The notes under the pieces are model-generated. The model ran no database searches and was not told the DNA's origin. It was given only the letters and a program-made list of their open reading frames with translations. Both the position numbers and the translations under genes were made by a program. A stretch of 64,000 bases of DNA from JAFAHD01 sp963772515 (lineage in GTDB: Bacteria > Vulcanimicrobiota > Vulcanimicrobiia > Eremiobacterales > Eremiobacteraceae): the NCBI GenBank assembly GCA_963772515.1, contig CAVYXC010000002.1, positions 1,054,001-1,118,000 of the forward strand, in the 5' to 3' direction. How positions within the stretch are numbered: the stretch's first letter is position 1; every line of letters starts with the position of its first letter. This document shows, piece after piece, positions 8,737 through 19,602 of this stretch.

Positions 8737-9896
8737 CGCTCGCTGCTCTTGGTGAAGATCGCGGTCACGTCGAAGTAGAACGCGCGTCGATCGTGCGTCG
8801 TCGGACACTCGGCCGTGACCTTCGCATAGTTGTGGCGGTGTTCGGACAGGATGTCTTGTCCGGTGATGCGATACTGCGAGGCGCCGTCGGCACACGAGAC
8901 GTTCTCGACGAATTTATACATGTAATCAAAGCCGGACGCCATGTCGGGCGCTCGGACGATGATCGCGGTCTCGATCGAGCTGCCGTCAGCCGGCTGCGGC
9001 GTCGGCGTGCCCGCCGTCGCGCCGGGCTTCAACGTGGCGTTCGGCGCCGCGGTCTGCTCGCCGGCCGGCGCGACGGGAACCGTAGGCGGCATCGTCGCAG
9101 CGGCGACAGGCGATGAGTTCGGCGCCGGCGTCGGGCGGGGCGGCCCCGGAGCTGGATTCGGCGTCGCCAGCGCGATGCCGGGCACGGGCGTCGGAGAGCT
9201 CGTCGCCTGCGGCATCGCGGTTCCGCTCGGCGTGGGTGTGTGCGCGGAGGGTGCGGGCGTGCCGTGGATGACCGCGACGTGGTGCGGCGGCGGCGCCGGA
9301 GTGCCGTGCAACACGAGAGGCGGCCGGCCTGGCGGCCCGGCGGGCTGCGCAGGTTTTGGCGCGATGAGCGTGATCGCCACGATCACGGAGTTGTGAATCG
9401 AATAGATCCAGCGGTTGTCGTCCGGGCCGCCGAAGATCGTCGACGAATCCTCGGGACCGTCGTCGTACATCCGCGTCGGCTCGCCGCGCACGGTGAGCAG
9501 ACGAGTGACGCTGTCGCCTAGGTTGACACCGAACGGGTCGCCGATCGGCAGGCTGAGCTGCTTCGGCGCGGCGGCCTCAACGCGAATCGACGTCACCTGC
9601 TTGTCGGTGGTCTCGAGGACGAGCGAACCTTCGCCGCCGTGGATCGGATACTCCACGAGCATCGAGCCGAGGATGACTTTGCGATTGAAGTCGGGAGCGC
9701 CCATGCGCGCGCGCACGGCATCGATGCTCTCGCCCAGCGTGACGCCTTGCCACTGCAGCGGTTTGATCGTGGGAACCGGAGCGGGCGCCATCGCCGCGGG
9801 GGCCGATGAGCTCGAAGGCGACGGGGCGGCGTCGGCGATGACCCCGGGGCGCGGCCATAGGCTGGCCAGCGCGATGAAAAGCACGAGCTGGATCAT
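8733..9896 (-). CDS. Exported protein with tandem SmpA-like repeats and a long Pro/Ala/Thr linker
   Basis: A 387-aa secreted protein of unknown function. It begins with a signal peptide and an AP/SSS-rich spacer. Two related modules follow: GVTLGESIDAVRARMGAPD and GVNLGDSVTRLLTVRGEPT. Each has the G-x3-G-x-S-x2-x-V-x5-G-x-P pattern of BamE/SmpA-like folds. Residues from about 185 to 310 form a low-complexity Pro/Ala/Thr linker with repeated HGTPAP. A C-terminal domain containing two Cys (ENVSCADG, AECPTT) ends the protein. Its stop shares a CTAG with the convergent FAD-subunit gene. It is probably the last gene of the RDD operon (51-nt gap). It may tether something at the cell surface; no enzymatic motif is visible. 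Confidence 0.7.
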   Translation of the reverse strand: MIQLVLFIALASLWPRPGVIADAAPSPSSSSAPAAMAPAPVPTIKPLQWQGVTLGESIDAVRARMGAPDFNRKVILGSMLVEYPIHGGEGSLVLETTDKQVTSIRVEAAAPKQLSLPIGDPFGVNLGDSVTRLLTVRGEPTRMYDDGPEDSSTIFGGPDDNRWIYSIHNSVIVAITLIAPKPAQPAGPPGRPPLVLHGTPAPPPHHVAVIHGTPAPSAHTPTPSGTAMPQATSSPTPVPGIALATPNPAPGPPRPTPAPNSSPVAAATMPPTVPVAPAGEQTAAPNATLKPGATAGTPTPQPADGSSIETAIIVRAPDMASGFDYMYKFVENVSCADGASQYRITGQDILSEHRHNYAKVTAECPTTHDRRAFYFDVTAIFTKSSER

Positions 9897-9947
9897 GATG
9901 TGCGCTTAGGCGAGCGGGGCGTCGCGACCTTGCCTCGCGCGCGCGGA

Positions 9948-10713
9948 TCACCTGCGTTGCGTAGCGTACAAGCGCAACAACAGCGTGTCGTTGGATAGAT
10001 CGGCCGCTTGCGCGTCGAGTTTGGGCCGTACCACGGCGGCCACGCGCGCCGCTGTCGCGGCGGCGACCGCCGGCGGCAAACTCGCACGCCGCTCGACGTA
10101 GCGCTCGACCAGCGCCCACTCGTCCGCGCTCAGCGCTTGGCTGCCGGCAAGCGGCTGCACGTCCGGCACGCCGTCGCCGCGCAGCCACGTCTGCGGGTCG
10201 GTAACCTCAAACGCCTGATCGCGCACGACGATCGTGCCGGCCGCGTAAGTCGCCCAGCCGTTTGTTCTGCGCCGAGGCGAGCGCGCTGATCGCTGCGGGC
10301 ACGTATGCGAACGCCATCTCGACGATCCGGATAAGATTGCGCAGCACCGAGCTGCCGAGATCGATCGGATAGCCGCCGTCGCGCACGACGCGGATGCCGA
10401 GCAACCGCTTGCCCGGCGTCTGGCCGTTCCACAGCGCTTCAAAGATCACGAAGTAGGCGAAGAAGATGATGAACATTAGAATGATAGCAAGCGCGAAAAA
10501 TGCGGACTCGATCTGCGTGCCGTTCAGACGCAGCGCAGCGCCGATCTCAGCGGCGCGCAAGCTGGCGAGCGAGATAAGCAGGAGGACGGCGATCGCGAGG
10601 ATCGCTTGGACGATAAAATCGAGCGCAATGGCCAGGAAGCGGCTGCCAAGGCCCGCCAGCTCGTAATGGAAGGCGATGCTCTCGGGCGTCCGTACCGTGA
10701 CCGTTCGTTCCAT
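9948..10713 (-). CDS. RDD-family membrane protein, one internal frameshift
   Basis: RDD proteins are small multi-spanning membrane proteins. The N-terminal part has the typical LGSRFLAIALDFIVQ helix, a second long hydrophobic helix, and NGQTPGKRLLGIRVVRDGG. After NKRLGD the frame breaks at the AA dinucleotide 10247-10248 (plus strand). Deleting one base continues as YAAGTIVVRDQAFEV, the normal RDD ending, then a soluble tail of about 80 residues rich in Ala and Arg that ends at 9948. ATG 10713 is preferred; the frame further upstream shadows the divergent gene. RDD, SpoIIM, DUF58 and MoxR genes commonly occur together, as here, although the RDD partner's biochemical role in that set is not established. 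Confidence 0.75.
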
Positions 10714-10775
10714 GCGTGCCCTCCGTCGCCGCTTGGGGCACAGGCGCATTCGCGCAGGCGCGAGAAATCGCCCGC

Positions 10776-11771
10776 ATGCGGCAAGCGGTTTTCGTCGAGC
10801 GGCGCCGTCCGGGCTGGCAGCGCCTCGAGACGCTGCTCGATGCGGTCGAGCGGCGCGGCCTGCGCGCGCTGTCACCCGAAGAGATCGACGAGCTGGGCAG
10901 GTTGTACCGCTGGGTCACATCGGATCTCGCGTTTGCCGGCGGTCGCAAGTACGATTCGAACCTGCAGGCCTATCTGCACCGGTTGACCGCGCGCTCCCAC
11001 GCCCACGTGTACGGGGGCAACATCGAAGGCGGCTGGAGCCGCATCGTGCGCTTCGTCGCACACGATTTCCCTTCCGAGGTGCGCAGATCGCGCTGGTACA
11101 TCCTCGCATGCGCCAGCTTGTTCGCGATCGCTGCGTTCGCTTCGTTCGCGCTCGTCAGCGCGGTGCCGACCGACGCCTACGTCATCTTGCCCGATCAGCT
11201 GATCCGCCCGATCCACGAGAAGATCCACGACACGAACTTCGGTTTCAATCGCGATCTGGCGTCGACGATGTCGGCATACATCATGACCAACAACATCAAA
11301 GTCGCGATCTACGCCTTTGGCGCGGGCCTCGTGACGTTGGGCGTCTTGACATTGTACCTGGTGTTCTTCAACGGCGTGATGCTCGGCGGGCTGGGCGCGA
11401 TGTACGCAAGCGCGGGCTTCGGCTACGATTTCTGGGCGACCATCGCGCCGCATGGCGTCATCGAGCTGACGGCGATCCAGATCGCCGCGGCCGCCGGCTT
11501 GCTGTTGGCCGCAGCGATCCTCAACCCAGGCCGCTTGCGGCGCGTGGACGCGCTCAAGCGCAACGCGCGGCGTTCGCTCACCCTCATCGTCGGCGTCATG
11601 CTCATGCTGGGATGCGCCGCGCTCATCGAGGGCTTCGTCTCGCCGCAGCGCGTGTCGCCCGAGCTGCGCCTCGCGGTGGGCGGACTCACCGGCTTGGTGT
11701 TGATCTTGTACTTCGGATTTGTCGGGCGCGCTCCCGACGAACAGCCGCCCGCTCCGCACGCAGCGCTATAG
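10776..11771 (+). CDS. Stage II sporulation protein M-like (DUF95) membrane protein
   Basis: The start is set at the ATG that begins MRQAVFVERRRPGWQRLE, the usual N-terminus of this family; a GTG at 10716 in the same frame is an alternative. The first 110 residues are soluble and helical. About five membrane helices follow, starting with WYILACASLFAIAAFA, and the signature NNIKVAIYAFGAGLVTLG and FNGVMLGGLGAMYA segments are present. The name comes from SpoIIM of Bacillus, but this type sits in non-sporulating bacteria beside RDD, DUF58 and MoxR genes. It is divergent from the RDD gene with a short shared promoter region. Its stop overlaps the stop of the DUF58 gene in the palindrome CTATAG. 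Confidence 0.8.
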   Translation: MRQAVFVERRRPGWQRLETLLDAVERRGLRALSPEEIDELGRLYRWVTSDLAFAGGRKYDSNLQAYLHRLTARSHAHVYGGNIEGGWSRIVRFVAHDFPSEVRRSRWYILACASLFAIAAFASFALVSAVPTDAYVILPDQLIRPIHEKIHDTNFGFNRDLASTMSAYIMTNNIKVAIYAFGAGLVTLGVLTLYLVFFNGVMLGGLGAMYASAGFGYDFWATIAPHGVIELTAIQIAAAAGLLLAAAILNPGRLRRVDALKRNARRSLTLIVGVMLMLGCAALIEGFVSPQRVSPELRLAVGGLTGLVLILYFGFVGRAPDEQPPAPHAAL

Positions 11772-13129
11772 CAGGTCGCGCGCTTTCACGTCGATATAGG
11801 CGTTGATCAGCGATACGCTAAGCTGCGCGGCGGGCACGTCGATCACCGCGATGCCGCGCTGTTGCAGCAACGCCGCGGCCTTGCGCCGTTCTGCGCCCAG
11901 CGTCGCGGCCACGCTGGCGCGGTACGCGTCGACCGTCGTCGCGGGGACGGTCTGCAGCGCCGTCGCCACCGCCTCGTCGTTCATCAGCACGCACACGACC
12001 AAGTGCCGGGGTGAGAGCACTGCGACGTTGGCGAGCACGCTCGCCGACGCGACCGGGTCGAACATGTCGGTGAAGAACACGACGAGGCTGCGCTTTGGCT
12101 GGCGCCGGCGCAAGTAGGCGAAGGCGCCGGCATAGTCCGATTCCTCGAAGCGCGGCTGCAGATCGTACAGGCGCTGGACGAGTCCTGCCACGTGGCGGCT
12201 GCCCGCGCGCGGCGCGATGTGCTCGCGGATGTCGCCCGCAAACGCGAGCACGCCGACCTTGTCGTCGACCATCGAGGCGATCGACGCCACCGAAAGCGCG
12301 GCCGTCACCGCGTAGTCGAACTTGCGCTGCCCGCCGATGCGCGGCGTCATCAAGCGGCCGGCATCGAGCACGAGCATCACCGTCTGGCTGCGCTCGATGT
12401 CGTACTGCGCTACCATGAGCTTGTTGCGCCGTGCCGTCGCCTTCCAATCGATCGAGCGGAACTCGTCGTCGGGCTGCCACTCGCGCAAGCTGTCGAACTC
12501 GCCGCCGCCCCCGCGCAAGCGCAGCTTGCGGAAGCCCGCTTCGACGAGGCGTCCGCGCCGCGCCAGCACGCCGTAGCGTTCGACCGCGGACAGATCGGGA
12601 TAGATGTGCGCGGGCGTATTGTCCTGGACTCGCCAGCGCCTGCGCACCAGCCCCAGCGGGCTGTCGATGCTGAGGTAGAGATCGCCCAACGTCGCATCGC
12701 CGCGCTCGAGCGGCGTCACCGCAAGCTCGACGACTTTGCGCCGATCGGGTCCGACCGTGCCCTGCGCGGCGTCTTCGGGCATGTCGAGGATGTCCACCGG
12801 CGTGTCGACGAGCGAGTAGCGCACCGGCGTGCGCGAGCGATTGACGATCGCGTAGCGAAGGGCGCCGGGTGAGCGCAGCGCGAGGTGCTCGATGGGCTCG
12901 CGCGTGACCGTGATGTCGCCGCGCCTCGGACCGGACGCGAGATCGGCGAGCAGGAAGCCGAGCAGCGCGAGCAGACCGAGCGAGCCGAGGTAGATGAGCG
13001 GCGCCCACAACGAGCCGAATCCGATGACGAAGGCGATCGCCACGAGCCACCCGATGAGACGCGGCGTGACCCACGGGAACGCGGCGTCGAACCGGACGCG
13101 CCGCGCGTCCGGAGAACGCGAGGCTCCGT

Positions 13130-13133
<4 letters not shown>
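11766..13133 (-). CDS. DUF58-domain protein with vWA-like fold
   Basis: A 455-aa membrane-anchored protein. Two N-terminal hydrophobic helices (WLVAIAFVIGFGSLW and LGSLGLLALLGFLLADL) are followed by a beta-rich middle domain. The DUF58 core has GEFDSLREWQPDDEFRSIDW and then KATARRNKLMVAQ, and a vWA-like segment QTVMLVLDAGRLM with a D-x-G-x-x form of the MIDAS-type loop. DUF58 proteins are partners of MoxR AAA+ ATPases, thought to act in assembly or maturation of complexes. The gene overlaps MoxR by 4 nt (ATGA), so they are coupled. Confidence 0.88.
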
Positions 13134-14116
<983 letters not shown>

Positions 14117-15289
14117 AAGGCGCGTATTCCTTTCGTAGTGCTGCGCACAACTGCGCCGCGCGCAGCAGATCCTTGTCGGTCGGAGCCGGCAGCAGCCGCA
14201 GCCGGTCCAACTCCTCGAGCTGCGCGGTACGGACCTCGCCGTCTTGCGAGACCTGCACCCGCGCGACGATATCGCGGATCGACGCCCGGTCCGTGAGCCC
14301 CAGCCCAGCCGCGACGTCGTTGAGCGTGATCGCTACCAAATCGCGCAATGCCTTGCGCGCGGCGTGTCCGCGCGCCAGCAACTGCGCCATCGACGAGAGA
14401 TATTCCGCCGAGGTGCGCTCGCTCGTCTCCGGCAAGCGGGCCGTCGGGCCGAAACGCAGGGCCGTGCCCAGCAGCAGAAGCAGCAAGCCGGCGCCGATGA
14501 CGATCAATCCCGCCTGCACGGGCACAGGCAAGATCGTCCACCACGACGAGCCCGATACGTATCCGTGGACGTACTCGTCGAACGCCACCACGCCGGATCC
14601 GCCCGCGGCCAGGTCGTATGCGAGGCGCGCGTTGTCGGCTTGCGTCAGCTGTTTGTTGTCGAACAAGCTTTGATCGGTGACGACGGTGATGCTGCCTTTG
14701 CCTAAGCGGCGTTGCGCGACGACCGCGCCCGCGCTATCGGCGATGAGCGGCACGTATGCGAGAGAGCCGTGCACGCGCAGCGAGCTCGTGCCCGAGACGG
14801 CGTTGACGCCATCGGTTTGCGGGGCGAGCGCTACGGTGACAGCCGTATCGCTGTCCGCCACGCCCTTGCTATCGGTGTTGAGATTCAAATCGCCGTCCCA
14901 GTGGCCGTCGGTGATCCAGACGAGGTGACCGCCGCTCTTGACCCAGGTCTGTAGATTGTCGAAGTCGATGGCCTGCGGGATCCCGGTCTGATCGCCGCTC
15001 TTTGCCGAGCGCAACTCCAACTCGTTCAGGTTCGGCGCGACGATCAGCGTGCCGACCGAGGAGTCCAAGAACGCCGGGCGCTGCTCGAAACGCTCGACGT
15101 GCATGCCCTCGCGGCCCAAGAGCTCGTACCATGCGCGATACCCGCCCGAGTGCGCGTCGAACGATGAAAACGTGTCGTAGCGAGGCGCGCTGGCTTCCTG
15201 CCGCCGGTAGCCTTCGTAGATCAACGACAGGACGATGGCCCCGGCGATTGCCAGCACCACGACCTCGGTCCAAGGAAAGTCGCGCGCTC

Positions 15290-16308
15290 TCACGTCGCCG
15301 GCCTCGCGACGCGCTCGGCGACGACGGGCTCGAAGCTCTTGTACGCTGCATCAGCCGTGTACCAATCGCTTTCCGCGACCGGCGCTTGCGCATAGGTCGC
15401 CAGCGTGAACGTGTGCGCGAGCGCGTCAAACGGCGCCGCCGCGACGGTGCAACTCTTGCGGACCGCGCGCCGGTACTCGCCGGCGGTGCGCGCGGCATCG
15501 TACGGGATGACGCCGCTCGCGTCAAGCCGGCGCAGCGCCGCGCGGAACAGCAGCGAGATCGCACGCGCATGCTCGCCGGCTCTGGCGGCCGCCCGCGCCA
15601 TGTCCAGCAGTTCCGGAGCGCTCGCGCGATGCGCGAGCAGCTCTCCCTCATCTTCGTCGATCGCGACGGGGCGCGTTCGCAGCAGATAGCGCGCGAGGCG
15701 CGTGGCGACATAGACGATAAGGACCGCCAGTGCAGCCAAGGTGGCGTACACGATGAGTTTGCCGACCCACGGCGGCGCTCCAGCCGCCGCAGCGAACAGT
15801 CCGCCGAAGAGCCGGTCGAACAGCCCCGCGAGCCACTCTAGAAAACGTTGCCACCAGGTCTTTTGGACTTGCGCTTGCACCGTCGACTCGATCTCATGGT
15901 ATGCGGGCTGCGCGAGGATCGCCGCCAACGTTGAGCCGAGCTCGCGGCCGGGGCCTTGCGCGCCCGGAGCTTGTGCGATCCGCGCCGCCTCGCGCAGCGA
16001 CGCAGCGGCATCGCGCAACATCTGCGCGCGCTGCTTGGCGTTTTTCTCCTCGCGCGTCGTGGTGAGCAGGTCATGCAACCAACCGCCGAGCGACGGAGAA
16101 AAACGCGGTGGACCCGGCAATGGCGCCGGCGGCACGCTGATCTCAGGGACAGCGGCGCCGGCGTGCTGGTGCGCGGCGGCATCATCGAGCGCGCTCGCAG
16201 CGGATCGCAGCGCGCCGGCGTAGGCAGAAACGGCGTTGGATTGTCGGCGGACGCGGCGGACGACATCGCGAGCGCAAGCGCGACTGCGCAGAGGACGACG
16301 CGCATCAT
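15290..16308 (-). CDS. Exported DUF4129-domain protein, frameshift just after the signal peptide
   Basis: The natural N-terminus appears to be the ATGATG at 16308, giving a signal peptide MMRVVLCAVALALAMSSAAS. The frame then breaks around 16238-16242; one added base joins it to NAVSAYAGALRSAASAL and the rest of the protein. A periplasmic helical region follows, then one strong membrane helix (KLIVYATLAALAVLIVYVA) and a cytoplasmic DUF4129 domain with the AISLLFRAALRRLDASGVI core and TAGEYRRAVR. DUF4129 proteins resemble transglutaminase-associated membrane proteins; function unknown. Without repair the second half lies in a 700-codon frame whose first half only shadows the next gene. Confidence 0.7.
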
Positions 16309-17341
16309 GGTGTCTTCGGCGTCGGTGTCGGCGAGCTGGTCCGCGAGCAGCTGGATGTCGAAACCCTCGCGGCGGATACGGATATCGTAATAGTACAGCG
16401 ATACGAGCACGAAGGCGAATCCGACGTAGAAGACGTTGATGACCTGCGCGATCGCGAGATACAAGAACCACGACTTCGTGAAATACAGCGCGAGCAGGGC
16501 TGTGAACGATGCGACCAGCGAGAAGCCCACGAACACGAGGGCGATGAACAGCGCGACGACCATCGAGCGCCAGAAGAGCTCGCGCCCGAAAATGCGCGTG
16601 ACGCCCACGGTGAACGAGCGCACCGGGTCGAGCTTCTCGAGCACGCAGGCGATGAACGAAGATGCGTACGCCATGTAGCCCATGACGGCTAGCCCGATGA
16701 ATGCGATCGCGAACGCGATGCCGATGATCGCCCCGACGATCGCGCCGAACACGTGCAGGCCCGCCGCGAGAGCGACGATGATAAGCGTCACGAGCAAGAA
16801 GATGAAGAAGAACGCCATCATGAGCAAGATCAGGACGGCGACCCACAGCAGCGAAAGCAGCAGCACATAGCCCCAGCGCTTCATCGCGTCGGCGTAGCAC
16901 AACCGGAAACGGACCGGCAGCCCGAGGTACGCGCGCGATACGCCTGAGACCACGGCAGCATTGGCCAGCGGCAGGACCACCAGCGCGACGAGATAGTTGG
17001 CTGCGGACAGCATGTAGACCGCCGCCATCTTGAGCGGGCTCTGATTCGTGACCGCATCTTGGAGCTTGGTGAGGTCCGGCGGCGTGCCCGGGTGCTTGAC
17101 GAACGAATCGAGCAGGCCCGAATAGGCGTTGAGCACGTCGCTTTGCAACTGCAGCTGCAAGTACCACACGATCGCCAGCGGCACGGTGGCGACGAACAAC
17201 ACGGCGGCGAACGTCAGGATGTTGCGGAAATAGATCGTGAATGCGCGATCGAAAAGCTCGCCGATGCTCAACGGGCGCAAGGGGGGGAGGCCCGGACGGC
17301 GCGGGCATGGGCGCGGGCGTCTGAGGCGCATCCCACGACAT
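16309..17341 (-). CDS. Polytopic membrane protein (glycerophosphodiesterase membrane-domain-like), frameshift near its N-terminus
   Basis: The protein has the LSIGELFDRAFTIYFRNI start and about six membrane helices, several Ile/Val/Phe-rich, and ends near RREGFDIQLLADQLAD. This matches the membrane-domain family often found beside DUF4129. The N-terminus is split by a run of seven G (17281-17287). With six, the ATG at 17341 reads MSWDAPQTPAPMPAPSGPPP then LRPLSIGELF. At the other end the frame continues straight into the signal peptide of the DUF4129 gene without a stop. An overlapping TGA in the ATGATG would be used if another base were shifted, so the exact 3' boundary is unclear. A true fusion of the two proteins is the alternative. 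Confidence 0.65.
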
Positions 17342-17432
17342 GGCGCCCGTGGCTTCTTGGGCCTGCCAAGAGCGACCTTTGCGTCGAGGCATTGCATGTC
17401 ACCGATGCGAACGGACGGAGGCCTTGAGCGAT

Positions 17433-18452
17433 ATGCATCACGTTCCTGCGCCGTTCGACACCGGAAGCCGGCCGGCCGTGGTCGTCACGCGCGGCGGCAT
17501 TGTCGAGAGCGAGCATTTCGTCCGCCACGCGTTGGCGCGACCGGACGGCACGATTCTTTCGTCGACGGGTGATATCGACGGTCCGACCTTCATGCGCTCG
17601 TCGGCAAAACCGCTGATCTGCGCCGTCGTCGTCGCCTCCGGCGCCGCCGACCGCTTCGGCTTCACCGATCAGGAGCTCGCGGTCGCTGCAGGGTCGCACA
17701 GCGGCGAACCCTATCACGTCGCCGCGGTGCGCTCGATGCTCGCCAAGATCGGTTTGGCCGAAGACGCCCTCGCGTGCGGTCCGCACCCGCCGCTGCACGA
17801 GGGATCGGCGCGCGCGCTCGCGGCGGCCGGCGCCCAACCGGGACGCATCCACAATAACTGCTCCGGAAAGCACGCCTCGATACTGGCGCTGGCCGTGCTG
17901 CGCGGCGCGCCGCCCGAGGGATACCTGGCGGCCAGCCACCCTGCCCAAGTCGAGATCATCGAAGGCTGCGCCGCGCTGCTCGGCGTCGCCCCCGCGTCGA
18001 TGGCGATCGGCGTGGACGGCTGCGGCATCCCGGTCATCGGCGTGCCGATGCGCGCGGCCGCGATCTGCTTCGCGCGTTTCGCGCAACCCGAGCTGCTACC
18101 AGCGGCGTGGCGCTCGCCGATCCGCCGCGTCATCGGCGCGATGACGACGTTTCCGCGCTACGTGGCCGGCACCGGACGGTACGATACCGATCTGATGGAG
18201 GCCGGGTCCGGCGCGATCGTGTGCAAGGGCGGCGCCGAAGGCTATCACGCCAGCGGCGCGCTTCACGCGCGCCTCGGGTTGAGCGCTAAGGTCGCAGACG
18301 GCAACTACCGCGCGATTCCGCCATTCGTCACCGCTATGCTCGCCCGGCACGGAGCGCTCGACAGCGCGCAGGCCGTGGCGCTCGCGCGCCACGCGCATCC
18401 GATCATCAAGAATTACGCCGGCGCTGAGGTCGGAGAGATTCTGGCGCTCTAG
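17433..18452 (+). CDS. Type II-like L-asparaginase (AsnA/bacterial asparaginase II family)
   Basis: A 339-aa cytoplasmic enzyme of the Rhizobium etli-type asparaginase II family, which hydrolyses L-asparagine to aspartate and ammonia. Signature segments are the N-terminal VVVTRGGIVESEH, FMRSSAKPL with the conserved Ser-Ser-Ala-Lys, SHSGEPYHV, HNNCSGKHASILAL, and GVDGCGIPV. The two Cys in these last motifs and the SSAK lysine are the expected catalytic/zinc region. The ATG at 17433 follows GGAGG about 11 nt upstream. The stop shares CTAG with the convergent NagA gene. Nothing nearby is asparagine-specific, but both neighbours release ammonia or amino sugars. Confidence 0.85.
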   Translation: MHHVPAPFDTGSRPAVVVTRGGIVESEHFVRHALARPDGTILSSTGDIDGPTFMRSSAKPLICAVVVASGAADRFGFTDQELAVAAGSHSGEPYHVAAVRSMLAKIGLAEDALACGPHPPLHEGSARALAAAGAQPGRIHNNCSGKHASILALAVLRGAPPEGYLAASHPAQVEIIEGCAALLGVAPASMAIGVDGCGIPVIGVPMRAAAICFARFAQPELLPAAWRSPIRRVIGAMTTFPRYVAGTGRYDTDLMEAGSGAIVCKGGAEGYHASGALHARLGLSAKVADGNYRAIPPFVTAMLARHGALDSAQAVALARHAHPIIKNYAGAEVGEILAL

Positions 18453-19564
18453 TCGTTCGTGTAGACGATTTCGCCGCCCACGAAGACGTGCGAGATGCGG
18501 TTGCGGCGATCCCACACCGCGAGATCGGCGCGCAACCCTTCGTGCAACATCCCCATCTCGGTATCCAACCCGATTGCACGGGCCGGCGCCCACGTCGCGC
18601 ACGAGACGGCTTGGGAGAGCGACACGCCGGTCGCGCCGATGAGATTGCGCACCGCTTCGTCGGGCTGCAACCGGCTGCCGGCGATCACGCCGTCCAGGTC
18701 GCGAACAGCGCCGCCTTCCTCGATCAGTCCCTCGGTCACCGGCATGGCGTCGGTCGCGAGCACGAGGTTGACGCCTTTCAGGCGATACAGCAGTGCGATG
18801 TGCTCGGGCGACACGTGCGTGCCGTCGGCGATCACCTCGCAGAATGCGGCCGGGTCGAGCATGTAGGCCACCAAGATAGAAGAAGAGCGATGGTGCAGGC
18901 CGGGCATGGCGTTGAACGAGTGGGTGAGGATGCGATAGCCGGCCTCGATCGCGTCGAGGCCGAGCGCGAACGTCGCCGCCGTGTGGCCGGCTGACAGCAC
19001 GACGCCTCGGCGGCGCAGTTCGGCGGCCGCGCGCGGCGCGTCGTCGACCTCTGGCGCCATGGTGACGCGGCACCGCCCGCTCGTCCACGTCCCGAGCAAG
19101 GCCTCGATCCGTCCGGGGGTCGGGGTGAGCAGGTGCTCGGCGGGATGGAAACGGCGATACTCGGCGCTCAGGAACGGTCCCTCGAAATGCACGCCCAGCG
19201 CACGCGCCCCGTCTGATGGCAATTCGATCTGCCGGTAGATCTCGCGCGCGGAGCGCAGCATCTGGTCCCAGGGCCCGGTGATGATCGTCGGCAGATAGGC
19301 GGTCAGCCCGGAGCGCAGGCCGTTGGTCGAAAGCGCGCGCATGGCGTCGAGCGGTTCGCGGTTGAACCAGTGTCCGGCCGCTCCGTTGACGTGCAGGTCG
19401 ATCAGGCCGGGCGTGATCGTGCTGCCGAATGGCAGCTCGTAGTCCAAATGATGCGGACCGTCGTCGAGACGCGCGATGAGCCCGTTCTCGATGCGGATGC
19501 TGCCCTGATGCGACGTGCCGTCGCCGATGGCCAGAAGCGCGTGGCCGATCGTCCGTCCGCCCAT
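18449..19564 (-). CDS. nagA: N-acetylglucosamine-6-phosphate deacetylase
   Basis: A 371-aa amidohydrolase removing acetate from GlcNAc-6-phosphate in amino-sugar or cell-wall recycling. Motifs in order: PGLIDLHVNG near residue 60, GVHFEGPFLS with the metal-binding Glu, LSAGHTAATF and THSFNAM giving the metal His residues, the FCEVIADGTHVSPE loop, and LATDAMPV with the catalytic Asp. The start MGGRTIGHALLA is the ATG at 19564; the frame runs open upstream but through the opposing shadow of the MFS gene. It lies 38 nt from the MFS gene and in the same direction, so that transporter may carry a related compound. No nagB or kinase is visible nearby. Confidence 0.92.
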   Translation of the reverse strand: MGGRTIGHALLAIGDGTSHQGSIRIENGLIARLDDGPHHLDYELPFGSTITPGLIDLHVNGAAGHWFNREPLDAMRALSTNGLRSGLTAYLPTIITGPWDQMLRSAREIYRQIELPSDGARALGVHFEGPFLSAEYRRFHPAEHLLTPTPGRIEALLGTWTSGRCRVTMAPEVDDAPRAAAELRRRGVVLSAGHTAATFALGLDAIEAGYRILTHSFNAMPGLHHRSSSILVAYMLDPAAFCEVIADGTHVSPEHIALLYRLKGVNLVLATDAMPVTEGLIEEGGAVRDLDGVIAGSRLQPDEAVRNLIGATGVSLSQAVSCATWAPARAIGLDTEMGMLHEGLRADLAVWDRRNRISHVFVGGEIVYTND

Positions 19565-19602
19565 GCCCGACGGCTTAGCGGCAGAGCCGCAGAATTCCGC
19601 GC

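Noticed and set aside
16310..17392. First half of the 700-codon minus-strand frame
   Set aside because: It is an Arg-rich shadow of the membrane-domain gene. Only the part after about 16240 is DUF4129.
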